This document shows, piece by piece, positions 7,409 through 15,316 of a stretch of 64,000 nt of DNA. The notes under the pieces were generated by a model. That model saw only the letters and a list, made by a program, of their open reading frames with translations. It was not told the DNA's origin and made no database searches. The position numbers were made by a program, and so were the translations under genes. Source of the stretch: DASRDR01 sp035550795 (GTDB lineage: Bacteria > Methylomirabilota > Methylomirabilia > Rokubacteriales > DASRDR01); contig DASZOL010000068.1 in the NCBI GenBank assembly GCA_035550795.1, forward strand, positions 1 through 64,000, given 5' to 3'. The first letter of the stretch is position 1; each line of letters begins with the position of its first letter.

Positions 7409-9007
7409 ATGAACGCTCGCTCGGCGGTGAAGGCAGTGGGCCGGCTCGTCCTCGCCGTCCTGGTCGCGGCCGCGGCGGCGATGGTCTCTGTCACGGACGC
7501 AGGCGCCCAGACCCTGGTGGTCGGCGCCAACTTCATCATCAAGAGCCTCGATCCCGGCCGGACCGTGGAAACGACCAGCAATATGGTCAACCACTCCGTG
7601 TACGACTCGCTGGTCACGTTCGACGGCGAGGACCTGTCCACCCCCAAGCCCTCGCTGGCCACCGACTGGACGGTCTCGCCGGACGGCACGATGTACACCT
7701 TCCGCCTCCGGCGCAACGTGCGCTTCTCCAGCGGGAACCCGCTGACCTCGGCTGACGTGAAGTGGTCGATGGACCGCGTGCGGTATCTCAAGAGCAACCC
7801 GGCCTTCTTCCTGAGCTCGGTCGAGGACGTCCTCGCCCCCGACCCGTTCACCGTGGTCCTCAAGCTTAAGGCGCCGAACCCGTCGCTCCTGCCGATCCTG
7901 GCGAGCTCCAGCCTCGGCGCGATCGACAGCAAGCTCGTCGCCCAGAAGGGCGGCGACGCCAGCCCCGACGCCAAGGACAAGGACAAGGCGGAGCCCTTCC
8001 TCCTCGCGCAGTCCGCCGGCACGGGCGCCTATGTCATGGAGCGCTACGTCCCCGACCAGGAGGTTGTGCTGGTCAGGAACCCGAACCACTGGCGCGGCGC
8101 GCCCAAACTCGAGCGCATCGTGATCCGCAACATCACCGAGCCCGCCACCCAGAAGCTCCAGATCGAGCGGGGCGATCTCGACGTCGCCACCGGGCTCGAC
8201 CAGGACCAGATGCGGGCGCTTCGCAACGCGCCCGGCGTCACCACCAAGGCGAGCCCGGCCGCCACGACCTTCTACGTCCTGATGAACGCCAACCCGCAGG
8301 TGGGCGGTCCTTTCGCCCATCCCAAGGTCCAGCAGGCCGTGCGCTACGCGCTCGACTACGACGGTATCCTGGCGCTGGCCGGGCCGGGGGCCGTGCGGCT
8401 GGCGGGCGTCATCCCCACGGTCTTCGCGGGCGCCCTCGATTCACGCCAGGCGATCCGGACCGATCGCGACCGGGCGCGCGCGCTCCTGCGGGAAGCCAAC
8501 CAGGGTGAGGTGAAGGGCGCCTTGACCTACGCGAGCGATTCGACGATCTGGGGCATCCAGATGAACCTTCTGGCCCAGAAGCTCCAGGCCGACCTCGGGG
8601 CGGTGGGCATCGGGATCACCCTGAACGGGCTGCCGCGGGCGACCGCGCTGCAGCTCTACCGCGACGGCAAGAACCAGCTCGGCGTGTGGAGCTGGGCGGC
8701 GGATTATCCCGACGGGCAGAACTTCCTCGTGTACGCGCCGGGCCGGACGGTCGGGAAGCGCGCGGGGTGGCTTCCCGAGGCGACCCCGGAGGCCCGGGAG
8801 GTGGCGCAGCTGGCGGCCGACGCCGAGGCCGAGCGGGACCCGGCGAGGAGTGCCGGGCTCTACCGGAAGTTCGACGAACGGTTGGCGCAGGTCGGGCCCT
8901 ACGCACCGTTCCTCCAGCCGGCGGTGCCCTACGCGTTCCGGTCCAACGTGCGGGGCGTGACGTTCAACAGCGTGTGGGGCGTCGATTTCTGGACGGTGAG
9001 CAAGTAG
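7409..9007 (+). CDS. ABC transporter substrate-binding protein, family 5 (dipeptide/oligopeptide type)
   Basis: A 532-residue periplasmic binding protein of the DppA/OppA family. A Sec signal peptide is clear (MNARSAVKAVGRLVLAVL to DAGA-QTL, about 34 residues). Family features include SLDPGRTVETTSNMVNHSVYDSLV, a central WSMDRVRYL segment and the C-terminal WGVDFWTVSK. Such proteins bind peptides but also sugars, nickel or opines, so the ligand is open. AGGAGGT lies six bases before the ATG. It heads an operon with two permease genes and no ATPase. Confidence 0.92.
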   Translation: MNARSAVKAVGRLVLAVLVAAAAAMVSVTDAGAQTLVVGANFIIKSLDPGRTVETTSNMVNHSVYDSLVTFDGEDLSTPKPSLATDWTVSPDGTMYTFRLRRNVRFSSGNPLTSADVKWSMDRVRYLKSNPAFFLSSVEDVLAPDPFTVVLKLKAPNPSLLPILASSSLGAIDSKLVAQKGGDASPDAKDKDKAEPFLLAQSAGTGAYVMERYVPDQEVVLVRNPNHWRGAPKLERIVIRNITEPATQKLQIERGDLDVATGLDQDQMRALRNAPGVTTKASPAATTFYVLMNANPQVGGPFAHPKVQQAVRYALDYDGILALAGPGAVRLAGVIPTVFAGALDSRQAIRTDRDRARALLREANQGEVKGALTYASDSTIWGIQMNLLAQKLQADLGAVGIGITLNGLPRATALQLYRDGKNQLGVWSWAADYPDGQNFLVYAPGRTVGKRAGWLPEATPEAREVAQLAADAEAERDPARSAGLYRKFDERLAQVGPYAPFLQPAVPYAFRSNVRGVTFNSVWGVDFWTVSK

Positions 9008-9078
9008 CGAGCGGATGACCGGGCGCCCGGCGACGTCGGGAGCCTGCCCGACCCGGCCGCGGTGACGGGGACCTTTCC

Positions 9079-10104
9079 CTGACGAGCCTCCGGCTGTTCG
9101 TCGCCCGGCGGCTGCTCCTGCTGGCGCCGATGCTCGTCGGCATCACACTCCTTACCTTTCTGCTCTCCCACGCCGTGCCCGCCGATCCCGTCACCGCGAG
9201 CCTGGGGGAACAGGCCGCGGCCGACCCGGCGGTGGTCGCCGCATTCCGGCGCGAGTGGGGGCTCGACCGGTCTCCCCCCGAGCAGTACGCGATCTACCTG
9301 TGGAACCTCGTGCGTGGGAACTTCGGCGTTTCGATCTCGACCCGCCAGCCGGTCTGGCTCGACCTCCGGCAGCGCTTCCCGGCGACTATCGAGCTGGCCG
9401 TGGTCGCCATGACCCTGAGCATCCTCCTCGGGATCCCGCTGGGAGTCCTCTCCGCCGTGAAGCGCGACAGCGTCATCGATCAGCTCACCCGCGTCGTCTC
9501 GCTCGTGGGCGTCTCGGTGCCCATCTTCTGGCTGGGGCTGGTGGCGCTGGTGATCTTCTACGCCGGGCTCGGCTGGGTCCCGCCGCCGGGACGCCTGTCG
9601 GCCACGCTCACGGCGCCGCCGATGGTCACCGGCTTTCTCCTGGTGGACTCGCTGCTCGCCGGCCGACCTGCCGTCGCGCTCGACGCTCTTCGTCACCTCA
9701 CGCTCCCGGCGGCGGTCCTCTCGACCTACAACCTCGGGATCCTGGCGCGCCTCATGCGGGGCAGCACGCTCGACATCCTCGGGGAGGACTACGTCCGGAC
9801 GGCGCGGGCCAAGGGACTTGCCGAGAAAGAGGTGACGCTCCGCCACGCCGCGCGCAACGCCCTCATCCCCGTGGTCACTGTCATCGGGCTGAGCTTCGGC
9901 CGGCTCCTCTCGGGCACCGTCATCATCGAGAGCGTCTTCGCGTGGCCCGGGCTCGGGCTCTACGCCTTCCGCACCGCGACGTCGCTGGACTTCCCGGCGA
10001 TCATGGGCGTCGGCATCGTCGTGGCCACGGTCTACGTCGTGGCCAACCTCCTGGTCGACATCGCATACGCGCTCATCGATCCCCGGATCCAGGTGGGGCA
10101 GTGA
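9079..10104 (+). CDS. Dipeptide-type ABC permease, DppB family (probable CTG start)
   Basis: This permease of the DppB family forms half of the membrane channel. Family motifs include an ADPV-type segment after the first helix and the EAA-like loop VRTARAKGLAEKEVTLRHAARNALIPVV. The first in-frame ATG is 9130, but this falls inside helix 1 and would remove the conserved LRLFVARRLLLLAPM start. No ATG, GTG or TTG exists in frame between the TGA at 9016 and 9130. CTG at 9079, preceded by GGGGA at 7 nt, restores the family N-terminus and is chosen here; 9130 is the fallback. The gene ends in GTGA, overlapping the next permease. Confidence 0.85.
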   Translation: MTSLRLFVARRLLLLAPMLVGITLLTFLLSHAVPADPVTASLGEQAAADPAVVAAFRREWGLDRSPPEQYAIYLWNLVRGNFGVSISTRQPVWLDLRQRFPATIELAVVAMTLSILLGIPLGVLSAVKRDSVIDQLTRVVSLVGVSVPIFWLGLVALVIFYAGLGWVPPPGRLSATLTAPPMVTGFLLVDSLLAGRPAVALDALRHLTLPAAVLSTYNLGILARLMRGSTLDILGEDYVRTARAKGLAEKEVTLRHAARNALIPVVTVIGLSFGRLLSGTVIIESVFAWPGLGLYAFRTATSLDFPAIMGVGIVVATVYVVANLLVDIAYALIDPRIQVGQ

Positions 10105-10910
10105 AGGCGTCGCCGCTGGCGGTGGCGGCGCTCGCAGTGGTCTCGCTCTGGCTCGCGCTGGCCGCCGCCGCGCCGCTCCTCGCGCCCTACGAGCCGCTCC
10201 GGCAGGACATCGTCGGGCGTCTCGCCGGGCCGAGCGCGGCCCACTGGCTCGGCACCGACGCGCTCGGCCGCGACATCCTGAGCCGCATCCTGCACGGCGC
10301 CCGCATCTCCATCCCGGTCGGGCTGGCGGCCGTGGTCCTGGCCGCCCTGCTCGGCGCGCTGGTGGGCGGTCTGGCCGGCTTCGTGGGGCGCCGGTTCGAC
10401 GACCTCGCCATGCGCGTGACCGACCTCATGCTCGCGTTCCCGACCGTGATCCTCGCCCTGGTCATCACCGCGGCGCTCGGGGTCGGAATCCGGAACGCGG
10501 TCATTGCCATCATGATCGCGTGGTGGCCGACGTACGCCCGGTTCGTCCGGGGCCTCGTGCTGGCGGTGCGGGAGCGCGAGTACGTCCAGGTTGCCTACGC
10601 GCTCGGGGCCTCCGACGGGCGGATCCTCTGCCGTTACGTCGCCCCCAACGTCGCCTCGTCGATCGTCGTCCTGGCCACGCTCGACGTCGGCCACGCGATC
10701 CTGACGTTCGCGTCGCTCTCGTTCCTCGGGCTGGGGCCGCCGCCCGAGGTGCCGGAGTGGGGCTCGATGATCGCCGCCGGGCGGAACTACCTCGACGAGT
10801 GGTGGATCGCGACGTTCCCGGGCCTCGCCATCCTGAGCCTGACGATCGCCTTCAATGTGGTCGGCGACAGCCTCCGCGACCTCCTGGACCCGCGCCTGCG
10901 GAAGCTATGA
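10101..10910 (+). CDS. Dipeptide-type ABC permease, DppC family
   Basis: The 269-residue protein is the second permease of the peptide-type importer. GTG at 10101 overlaps the preceding stop by 4 nt. Typical DppC features are the N-terminal helix, the HWLGTDALGRDILSRILHGARISIPVG motif region and the EAA loop (VQVAYALGASDGRILCRYVAPN). It ends with DSLRDLLDPRLRKL, the usual C-terminus. No DppD or DppF ATPase gene follows; the operon stops and a convergent gene begins 42 nt later. Confidence 0.9.
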   Translation: MKASPLAVAALAVVSLWLALAAAAPLLAPYEPLRQDIVGRLAGPSAAHWLGTDALGRDILSRILHGARISIPVGLAAVVLAALLGALVGGLAGFVGRRFDDLAMRVTDLMLAFPTVILALVITAALGVGIRNAVIAIMIAWWPTYARFVRGLVLAVREREYVQVAYALGASDGRILCRYVAPNVASSIVVLATLDVGHAILTFASLSFLGLGPPPEVPEWGSMIAAGRNYLDEWWIATFPGLAILSLTIAFNVVGDSLRDLLDPRLRKL

Positions 10911-10952
10911 GGCGGTGCGGCCGGACCGGGCGGGGATCGCCGGGGCCCCGCT

Positions 10953-11159
10953 CTACGCGGGCTGGATGCGCTCCTCCGGCACGTCCACTCGCTTCACGCC
11001 CTTGAAGGTGAAGAGGAGCTCGACGAGGTAGACGGGCGGGTCTGCGGACGTCTCCCGGACGATCGTCCCCAGCGCCTCGCGGACGTTCTGGCTGAACGCG
11101 ACGCCCTGCACTACCATGCCGGAGAGGTCGACCTTGACGCGCTGGCCGGGCTGAAGCAT
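10953..11159 (-). CDS. Small hypothetical protein (68 aa)
   Basis: The predicted protein starts MLQPGQRVKVDLSG and ends RVDVPEERIQPA. It is compact, has alternating hydrophobic residues suggesting a small beta-rich fold, and has neither a signal peptide nor a membrane segment. It starts 5 nt after the stop of the TPR gene and is probably translated by coupling, since no strong ribosome site is visible. The amino-acid make-up is balanced, unlike the shadow frames, which supports it being real. I do not recognise the family. Confidence 0.55.
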   Translation of the reverse strand: MLQPGQRVKVDLSGMVVQGVAFSQNVREALGTIVRETSADPPVYLVELLFTFKGVKRVDVPEERIQPA

Positions 11160-11164
11160 TCGCG

Positions 11165-11494
11165 TCAGGTCGCCTGCGCGCCGAGGCGGCGGAGGAACAC
11201 CTCGATCTCCTTCTTGGTCTGGAGATCGCCGTTTCGCGCGGCCACGTCGAGCCCCCGGGTGTAGGCGGCCCTCGCCTCGTCGAGCTGTCCGGCCCGCTCG
11301 AGGGCGCGCCCGAGCCCCCGATGCGCGGCCGAGTAGTCAGGCTTCAGACGGATGGCCTCGCGATACTCCGCGACGGCGGGCTCGGCCTGCCCCGCGGCCA
11401 GGTACGCGCCGGCGAGACCGAACCGGACCACGGGGTCCTCCGGCATCAGATCCAGGACTTCCTTGAACTCGGCGATGCGGTCCTGCTCGGCCAT
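11165..11494 (-). CDS. Tetratricopeptide-repeat protein (109 aa)
   Basis: A short cytoplasmic protein made of about three TPR units: VVRFGLAGAYLAAGQAEPAVAEYREAIRLKPDY is followed by SAAHRGLGRALERAGQLDEARAAYTRGLDVA. The C-terminal LQTKKEIEVFLRRLGA segment resembles a closing helix. TPR proteins mediate protein-protein contacts; no partner is evident beyond the small downstream gene. ATG at 11494. Confidence 0.75.
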   Translation of the reverse strand: MAEQDRIAEFKEVLDLMPEDPVVRFGLAGAYLAAGQAEPAVAEYREAIRLKPDYSAAHRGLGRALERAGQLDEARAAYTRGLDVAARNGDLQTKKEIEVFLRRLGAQAT

Positions 11495-11574
11495 ACCGAC
11501 ATTCTACCCAGCCCGTTCGCCGAGCCAGGCAGCGTCCTCGGCGCCCGGTAGCGTTCCCCGTGGCGCGGTCGCAC

Positions 11575-11997
11575 TCACTGTCCGAACATCTTGCGCAAGC
11601 TGTCGAAGCCGGCCTCGTAGATGCCGCGGATCACCTTCACCGCCTCGGGCTCGGACGCGCCCGACGGCTCGAACGCGCTCGACCACGCCACGGTGCAGCT
11701 CTTCCCGTCCTTGTTCTCCTCCACGCGGAGGGTTGCGGTGTAGCCGGCGACCGGCAGGGGCCCTTCGAGGATCGAGTAGATGTAGGTCCGCCTCTTGTCG
11801 TCCTTGCCCTCGAGCCGCTCGACGATGCTCCCGCCGCCGTGCAGCGTGAGTCGGCGGATCGTCGCCGGGCCCTCCTTCGTCTCCTCGCTCTTGGCGACGG
11901 CCGGATGCCACCTGGCGAGGCTGTTGAACCCTCCGATCGCGTCCCAGACGATGCGCGCGGGCACCGGCAGCGTCGTCGATAGGCTGACCTTGGCCAT
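11575..11997 (-). CDS. SRPBCC-family protein (polyketide cyclase/START-like)
   Basis: The 140-residue protein has the helix-grip fold signature of the SRPBCC superfamily: an opening strand (KVSLSTTLPVPARIVWDAIGGFNSLARWHPAV), a central strand set containing YIYSILEGPLPVAGYTATLRV, and the closing long helix GIYEAGFDSLRKMFGQ. These proteins bind hydrophobic ligands in a central cavity. A GGAGGAAC site precedes the ATG. It stands alone on the minus strand, divergent from the MarR gene. Confidence 0.8.
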   Translation of the reverse strand: MAKVSLSTTLPVPARIVWDAIGGFNSLARWHPAVAKSEETKEGPATIRRLTLHGGGSIVERLEGKDDKRRTYIYSILEGPLPVAGYTATLRVEENKDGKSCTVAWSSAFEPSGASEPEAVKVIRGIYEAGFDSLRKMFGQ

Positions 11998-12207
11998 GGG
12001 GGGTTCCTCCGTCGCTCCGGAGGGCCGGGCCTCCCGACACGTTCACTGGAGTCCGGACTCGCTGGTCGAGGGGGTGGCTCCGATGCTAGCCACCGGGGAG
12101 AGGAGCGTCAAGCGACGGGAAGGCAGGCGTTCGGTGGCGGGGAGGGGGCGCCGGCCACCCGGCCGCGAAGCGCGTTGATGCGGTCGGGAGGGCCGCTCGC
12201 CCGCCGC

Positions 12208-12243
12208 TTGACGGCGCCGCCGCCTGTGATGTATATACATCAT
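12208..12243 (+). promoter_or_regulatory. Promoter of the MarR gene, giving a leaderless transcript
   Basis: TTGACG (12208-12213) matches five of six -35 bases, and TATATA (12232-12237) five of six -10 bases, with an 18-bp spacer. The predicted transcript start falls on or next to the A of the ATG at 12244. No Shine-Dalgarno lies in front of that ATG, consistent with a leaderless mRNA. Confidence 0.55.
12227..12242. promoter_or_regulatory. Perfect 16-bp palindromic operator overlapping the -10 box
   Basis: TGATGTATATACATCA is its own reverse complement and lies across the -10 region directly before the MarR start codon, the classic place for autorepression. A diverged copy occurs at 12796-12811 in front of the next gene, which supports its use as the binding site of the adjacent regulator. 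Confidence 0.6.
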
Positions 12244-12756
12244 ATGGACGTGGCTCTCGCGCGTCTGTCCGGTCTGTGCGAGCGGCCGGCCAGCACGTGT
12301 GTCTGCACCGGGCTCCGCCGGGCGTCGCGGGCGACCTCCCGGTTGTACGAGTCCGCGCTCGCCCCGTTGGATCTCACGGCCACCCAGTTCGCGATCCTCG
12401 TCGCCGTCCAGCTGCGCGGCCCGGTCCCCCTGAGCCGCCTCGCCCACGCGCTGGTGCTCGATCGCACCTCCCTCTATCGGGCCGTGAAGCCGCTCGAGCG
12501 CCGCGGCTGTCTCCGCATCGTGCCGGGGCGCACGCTGCGCGAACGCGTCGCGACGCTCACCGCGAAGGGCCGCGGGCTGCTGGCCCGGGCGCTCTCGATC
12601 TGGGAGCGCGTGCAGGAGCGGCTGGTGGACGCCCTCGGCGCCGACACTTGGGCCACGCTCGCCGCGGCGCTCGGGCGGGTCGTGCCCACCGTCCGGGCCA
12701 TCGAGTCCGGCGAGTCGGCGACGGCCGCCCGCCGGCGCCGCACTGCCCCGAGGTAA
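12244..12756 (+). CDS. MarR-family transcriptional regulator
   Basis: A 170-residue winged-helix regulator. The helix-turn-helix and wing are readable: LDLTATQFAILVAVQ, then PLSRLAHALVLDRTSLYRAVKPLERRG and the wing with RERVATLTAKGRGLL. A Cys-containing N-terminus (CERPASTCVCTGL; three Cys) could act in redox or metal sensing, as in some MarR proteins; this is speculation. ATG at 12244 is chosen over an upstream in-frame ATG at 12175 because the promoter and palindrome lie between them and the family starts here. It probably represses itself and the downstream MBL-fold hydrolase through the shared palindrome. Confidence 0.85.
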   Translation: MDVALARLSGLCERPASTCVCTGLRRASRATSRLYESALAPLDLTATQFAILVAVQLRGPVPLSRLAHALVLDRTSLYRAVKPLERRGCLRIVPGRTLRERVATLTAKGRGLLARALSIWERVQERLVDALGADTWATLAAALGRVVPTVRAIESGESATAARRRRTAPR

Positions 12757-12795
12757 GCCGAACCGCAATTCGATGCCGCTCGACTGGGCCCTGAA

Positions 12796-12811
12796 TGATG
12801 CGTACACATCG
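12796..12811. promoter_or_regulatory. Second, imperfect copy of the MarR-gene palindrome
   Basis: TGATGCGTACACATCG matches 12 of 16 positions of the perfect palindrome at 12227-12242 and keeps the GATG-N6-CATC arms. It lies 50 bp before the ATG of the MBL-fold gene. TCGACT at 12780-12785 with TACACA at 12803-12808 (17-bp spacer) is a weak promoter that the site would cover. Confidence 0.5.
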
Positions 12812-12861
12812 ATATTGGAATCCCTGACCGCCGGTCCGCCGGACCGGGAGGGGGCGTCACC

Positions 12862-14679
12862 ATGGCACGGCGACAATGGGTGCTGCCGCTCGCTCTGACC
12901 GTCGGGATCCTCCTGACCCTCTTCGGCCTCGGAGGGGCCGCCGCCGGGCCGATCATGCGCGACCTCGAGCTCGAGGCGCTGCAGGAGGCGGTACGCTGGC
13001 CGCGGCCGGACGTCGGCACCGTCCTCGCGCTCGCCGGACGCTTCGTCGCGACCCAGCGTGACCGGGAGGGGTACGCGTACTTCCAGGAGCGGGCCCGGAG
13101 CCAACCGGATCGCCCCCTCTTTCTCGCCCTCGAGGGGTTCTTCCAGGCCCGACTCGGGGGGGAGGTCTTCCTCCTCCGGCGCGCGGCGTGGGTCAACGAG
13201 GCGGTCGACAAGCTCGACCGGGCTGTGGCCCGCGATCCGGGCCTCCCCCGGTACTTCCGCGGGCTCGTCCTGGCGGAGCTGCCGGAGCGATTTGGAAAGG
13301 CGACGGCGGCCGCGGCCGATCTCGAGTGGGTCCTCGAGCAGGAGAAGCAGTTCCCCCAGGGCCTGCGACGCGCTGTCCACCGCGGCCTGGCCCGGGCCTA
13401 CGCGACTCTCGGGCGCGCGGCCGAGGCCGGGACGGCCCTCGATCGCTCCGGGTCCGCCGCGCTGGACCCGCGCCTGCCCGTGTTCGTCACCGACGCCTGG
13501 GTGACCGCGAAGGAAGGCTTCCGGTTCCGTCCGCCGCGGCTCGTCGAGGTCGCGCCCGGGGTGCAGATCGCGCAGGGATACGACTTCGCGGACATCGCGT
13601 TCGTTCTGACCCGGGAGAGCGTCGTGGCCATCGACACCGGGACGACGGAGGCCAACGCTCGGGCCGCGCTCGCGGCCCTCCGCTGGGTGACCACGCTGCC
13701 GATCACCCACGTGATCCTCACCCACGCCCACTGGGACCACATCGGCGGCCTCGAGGCGCTCCGCGGCCCGGGCACCCGGGTGATCGCCCACAGCCGGTTC
13801 CCCGACGAGCTCCGGATCGTGAACACGACCGGCGTGCCCTTTCGCTATTTCTTCGGCGGCGCGGGGCACCGCGAGTATCACGTGGTTCCCGACCGCCTCG
13901 TGACCAGCCGCGAGGTCGTCACCGTGGGCGGGACCGAGTTCGTGCTCTACCCGGTCCGCGGCGGCGAGACCGAGGACGCCCTGCTCCTCCACCTGCCGGA
14001 GCGGGGCGTCGTCTTCGTCGGCGACACGTTCATGCCCTACCTGGGCGCCCCTTTCCTGCCGGAAGGATCGCCGGAGGCGCTGGTTGACAACATCGCGCTG
14101 ATCCGCTCGCTCGAGCCGCGCGTGCTGATCCACGGGCATCCGCCGCTCACCGAGCTGTTCACCGTCGACGCGCTGCCCGGGTTCGAGGCCGCGCTGCGCG
14201 AGCTTTACGAGCGCACCCTTGAGAACATCGCCCGGGGTCGCACCCTGGTCGAGTCGCTGCATCAGAACGTCTTGCCGGCGACGCTGCGGAACCATCCGGA
14301 CGGGGTGCTCCGGTATCTGGTCGTGCGCGACAACTTCGTCAAGCGCCTCTACCACCAGCGCACGGGCTACTGGAAGGCCGACGGGGAGGGGATCGAGACC
14401 GTGGCGCCGAGGGAGTGGGCGGAGGCGCTGAACGTCCTCGCCGGGCGGCGAGAGGAAGCCTTCGTCCGGAGCGCCCGGACACTGCTCGCGCGGGGCGATC
14501 AGGTCCTCGCCCTCAAGCTCACCGAGCTCGGGCTCCTGAGCTATCCGTCGAGCCGGCCCCTGGGGGACCTCCGGCGCGAGGCCCTGGACGGGCTCCGCGC
14601 CAAGCACCAGCAGCTGAACCCGTTCAAGTTCATCATCTACTCGGAGTGGGCCGGCCGGGACCTGCTGCCCGTCGAGTAG
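12862..14679 (+). CDS. Membrane-anchored MBL-fold hydrolase with alkyl-sulfatase-like dimerisation region
   Basis: The 605-residue protein starts with a hydrophobic anchor or signal (residues 6-30), then a helical region with a TPR-like character, then a metallo-beta-lactamase domain. The zinc motif THAHWDHIGG lies at about residues 288-296, with a later GDTF and an IHGHPP histidine. After it comes LYHQRTGYWKADGEGIETV and WAEAL, strongly reminiscent of the dimerisation domain of SdsA-type alkyl sulfatases. A sulfatase or related hydrolase outside or at the membrane is likely; the substrate is unknown. It is probably controlled by the MarR protein upstream. A 7-bp-stem hairpin starts at the TAG. 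Confidence 0.82.
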   Translation: MARRQWVLPLALTVGILLTLFGLGGAAAGPIMRDLELEALQEAVRWPRPDVGTVLALAGRFVATQRDREGYAYFQERARSQPDRPLFLALEGFFQARLGGEVFLLRRAAWVNEAVDKLDRAVARDPGLPRYFRGLVLAELPERFGKATAAAADLEWVLEQEKQFPQGLRRAVHRGLARAYATLGRAAEAGTALDRSGSAALDPRLPVFVTDAWVTAKEGFRFRPPRLVEVAPGVQIAQGYDFADIAFVLTRESVVAIDTGTTEANARAALAALRWVTTLPITHVILTHAHWDHIGGLEALRGPGTRVIAHSRFPDELRIVNTTGVPFRYFFGGAGHREYHVVPDRLVTSREVVTVGGTEFVLYPVRGGETEDALLLHLPERGVVFVGDTFMPYLGAPFLPEGSPEALVDNIALIRSLEPRVLIHGHPPLTELFTVDALPGFEAALRELYERTLENIARGRTLVESLHQNVLPATLRNHPDGVLRYLVVRDNFVKRLYHQRTGYWKADGEGIETVAPREWAEALNVLAGRREEAFVRSARTLLARGDQVLALKLTELGLLSYPSSRPLGDLRREALDGLRAKHQQLNPFKFIIYSEWAGRDLLPVE

Positions 14680-14696
14680 GGTCCGTCGTCGGACCC
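14679..14696 (+). terminator. Candidate terminator hairpin after MBL-fold gene
   Basis: GGGTCCG-TCGT-CGGACCC is a perfect 7-bp stem with a 4-nt loop, beginning at the last base of the TAG stop. No T-tract follows, so intrinsic termination is uncertain, but position and convergence with the next gene fit. Confidence 0.4.
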
Positions 14697-14772
14697 GGCC
14701 CGGCGCGGGCGGGGGCCGCGGACGAGCCGGAGCGGCAGGGCGGCGGGCGCTCCTCGGCGCGGATCGAGCCGG

Positions 14773-15288
14773 TCAGAACCGCCAGCGGGCGGCTCCGCCG
14801 GGGAAGCGCTTCTCGTGCATCCCGAACGCCACGCGCGGCCGCACCGCGTAGACCGGCCCCAGCTCAAGGTCCAGCTTCCACGGCCTGTACTTCGCGTGGT
14901 ACGGCCGGGCGAGCCGCGCCAGCTGCCCCTCGTCCTTGACTTCCCGGGCGACGCCCTCGACGATCACGGCCTCGTGGGCACGCTCGGTACAGACGACGCA
15001 GCGCGGGTTCCGCGCCAGGTTCCGCGCCTTGCGAGACTGGCGTCCCGTGCTGAAGTAAAAGACGGCGTCGAGCCAGAGGCCCCAGACCGGCATCGCGTGC
15101 GGCCGGCCGTTCGGTCGCACGGTGATCAGCCAGTAGTTGTGCGATCCGGTCAGCCGCTGTTGCGCCCAGGCCCAGGGCAAGAGCCCCTTCCGGCTCTTCG
15201 GCACGCCGTAGCCCGGCATGCGTGGCCGGCTGGCCGTCGGCGTGACGCCGTGGCGCGGGACTCTTCGTGCGCGCTTGCGAGCGGGCAT
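14773..15288 (-). CDS. Pyridoxamine 5'-phosphate oxidase-family protein (FMN/F420-binding split barrel)
   Basis: A protein of up to 171 residues with the split-barrel signature NYWLITVRPNGRPHAMPVWGLWLDAVFYFSTG followed by SRKARNLARNPRCVV. Members bind FMN or F420 and act as oxidoreductases on small substrates. The family usually starts at a sequence like MPGYGVPKSRKGLLPW, so the ATG at 15219 (23 residues in) is a strong alternative start to 15288. No clear ribosome site decides between them. Confidence 0.8.
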   Translation of the reverse strand: MPARKRARRVPRHGVTPTASRPRMPGYGVPKSRKGLLPWAWAQQRLTGSHNYWLITVRPNGRPHAMPVWGLWLDAVFYFSTGRQSRKARNLARNPRCVVCTERAHEAVIVEGVAREVKDEGQLARLARPYHAKYRPWKLDLELGPVYAVRPRVAFGMHEKRFPGGAARWRF

Positions 15289-15316
15289 CTCGGGTTGCTT
15301 CTCGGCGGGCTCCGGG

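Noticed and set aside
12043..14607. An 854-codon minus-strand open frame
   Set aside because: It is antisense to the MBL-fold and MarR genes, whose motifs are clear on the plus strand.
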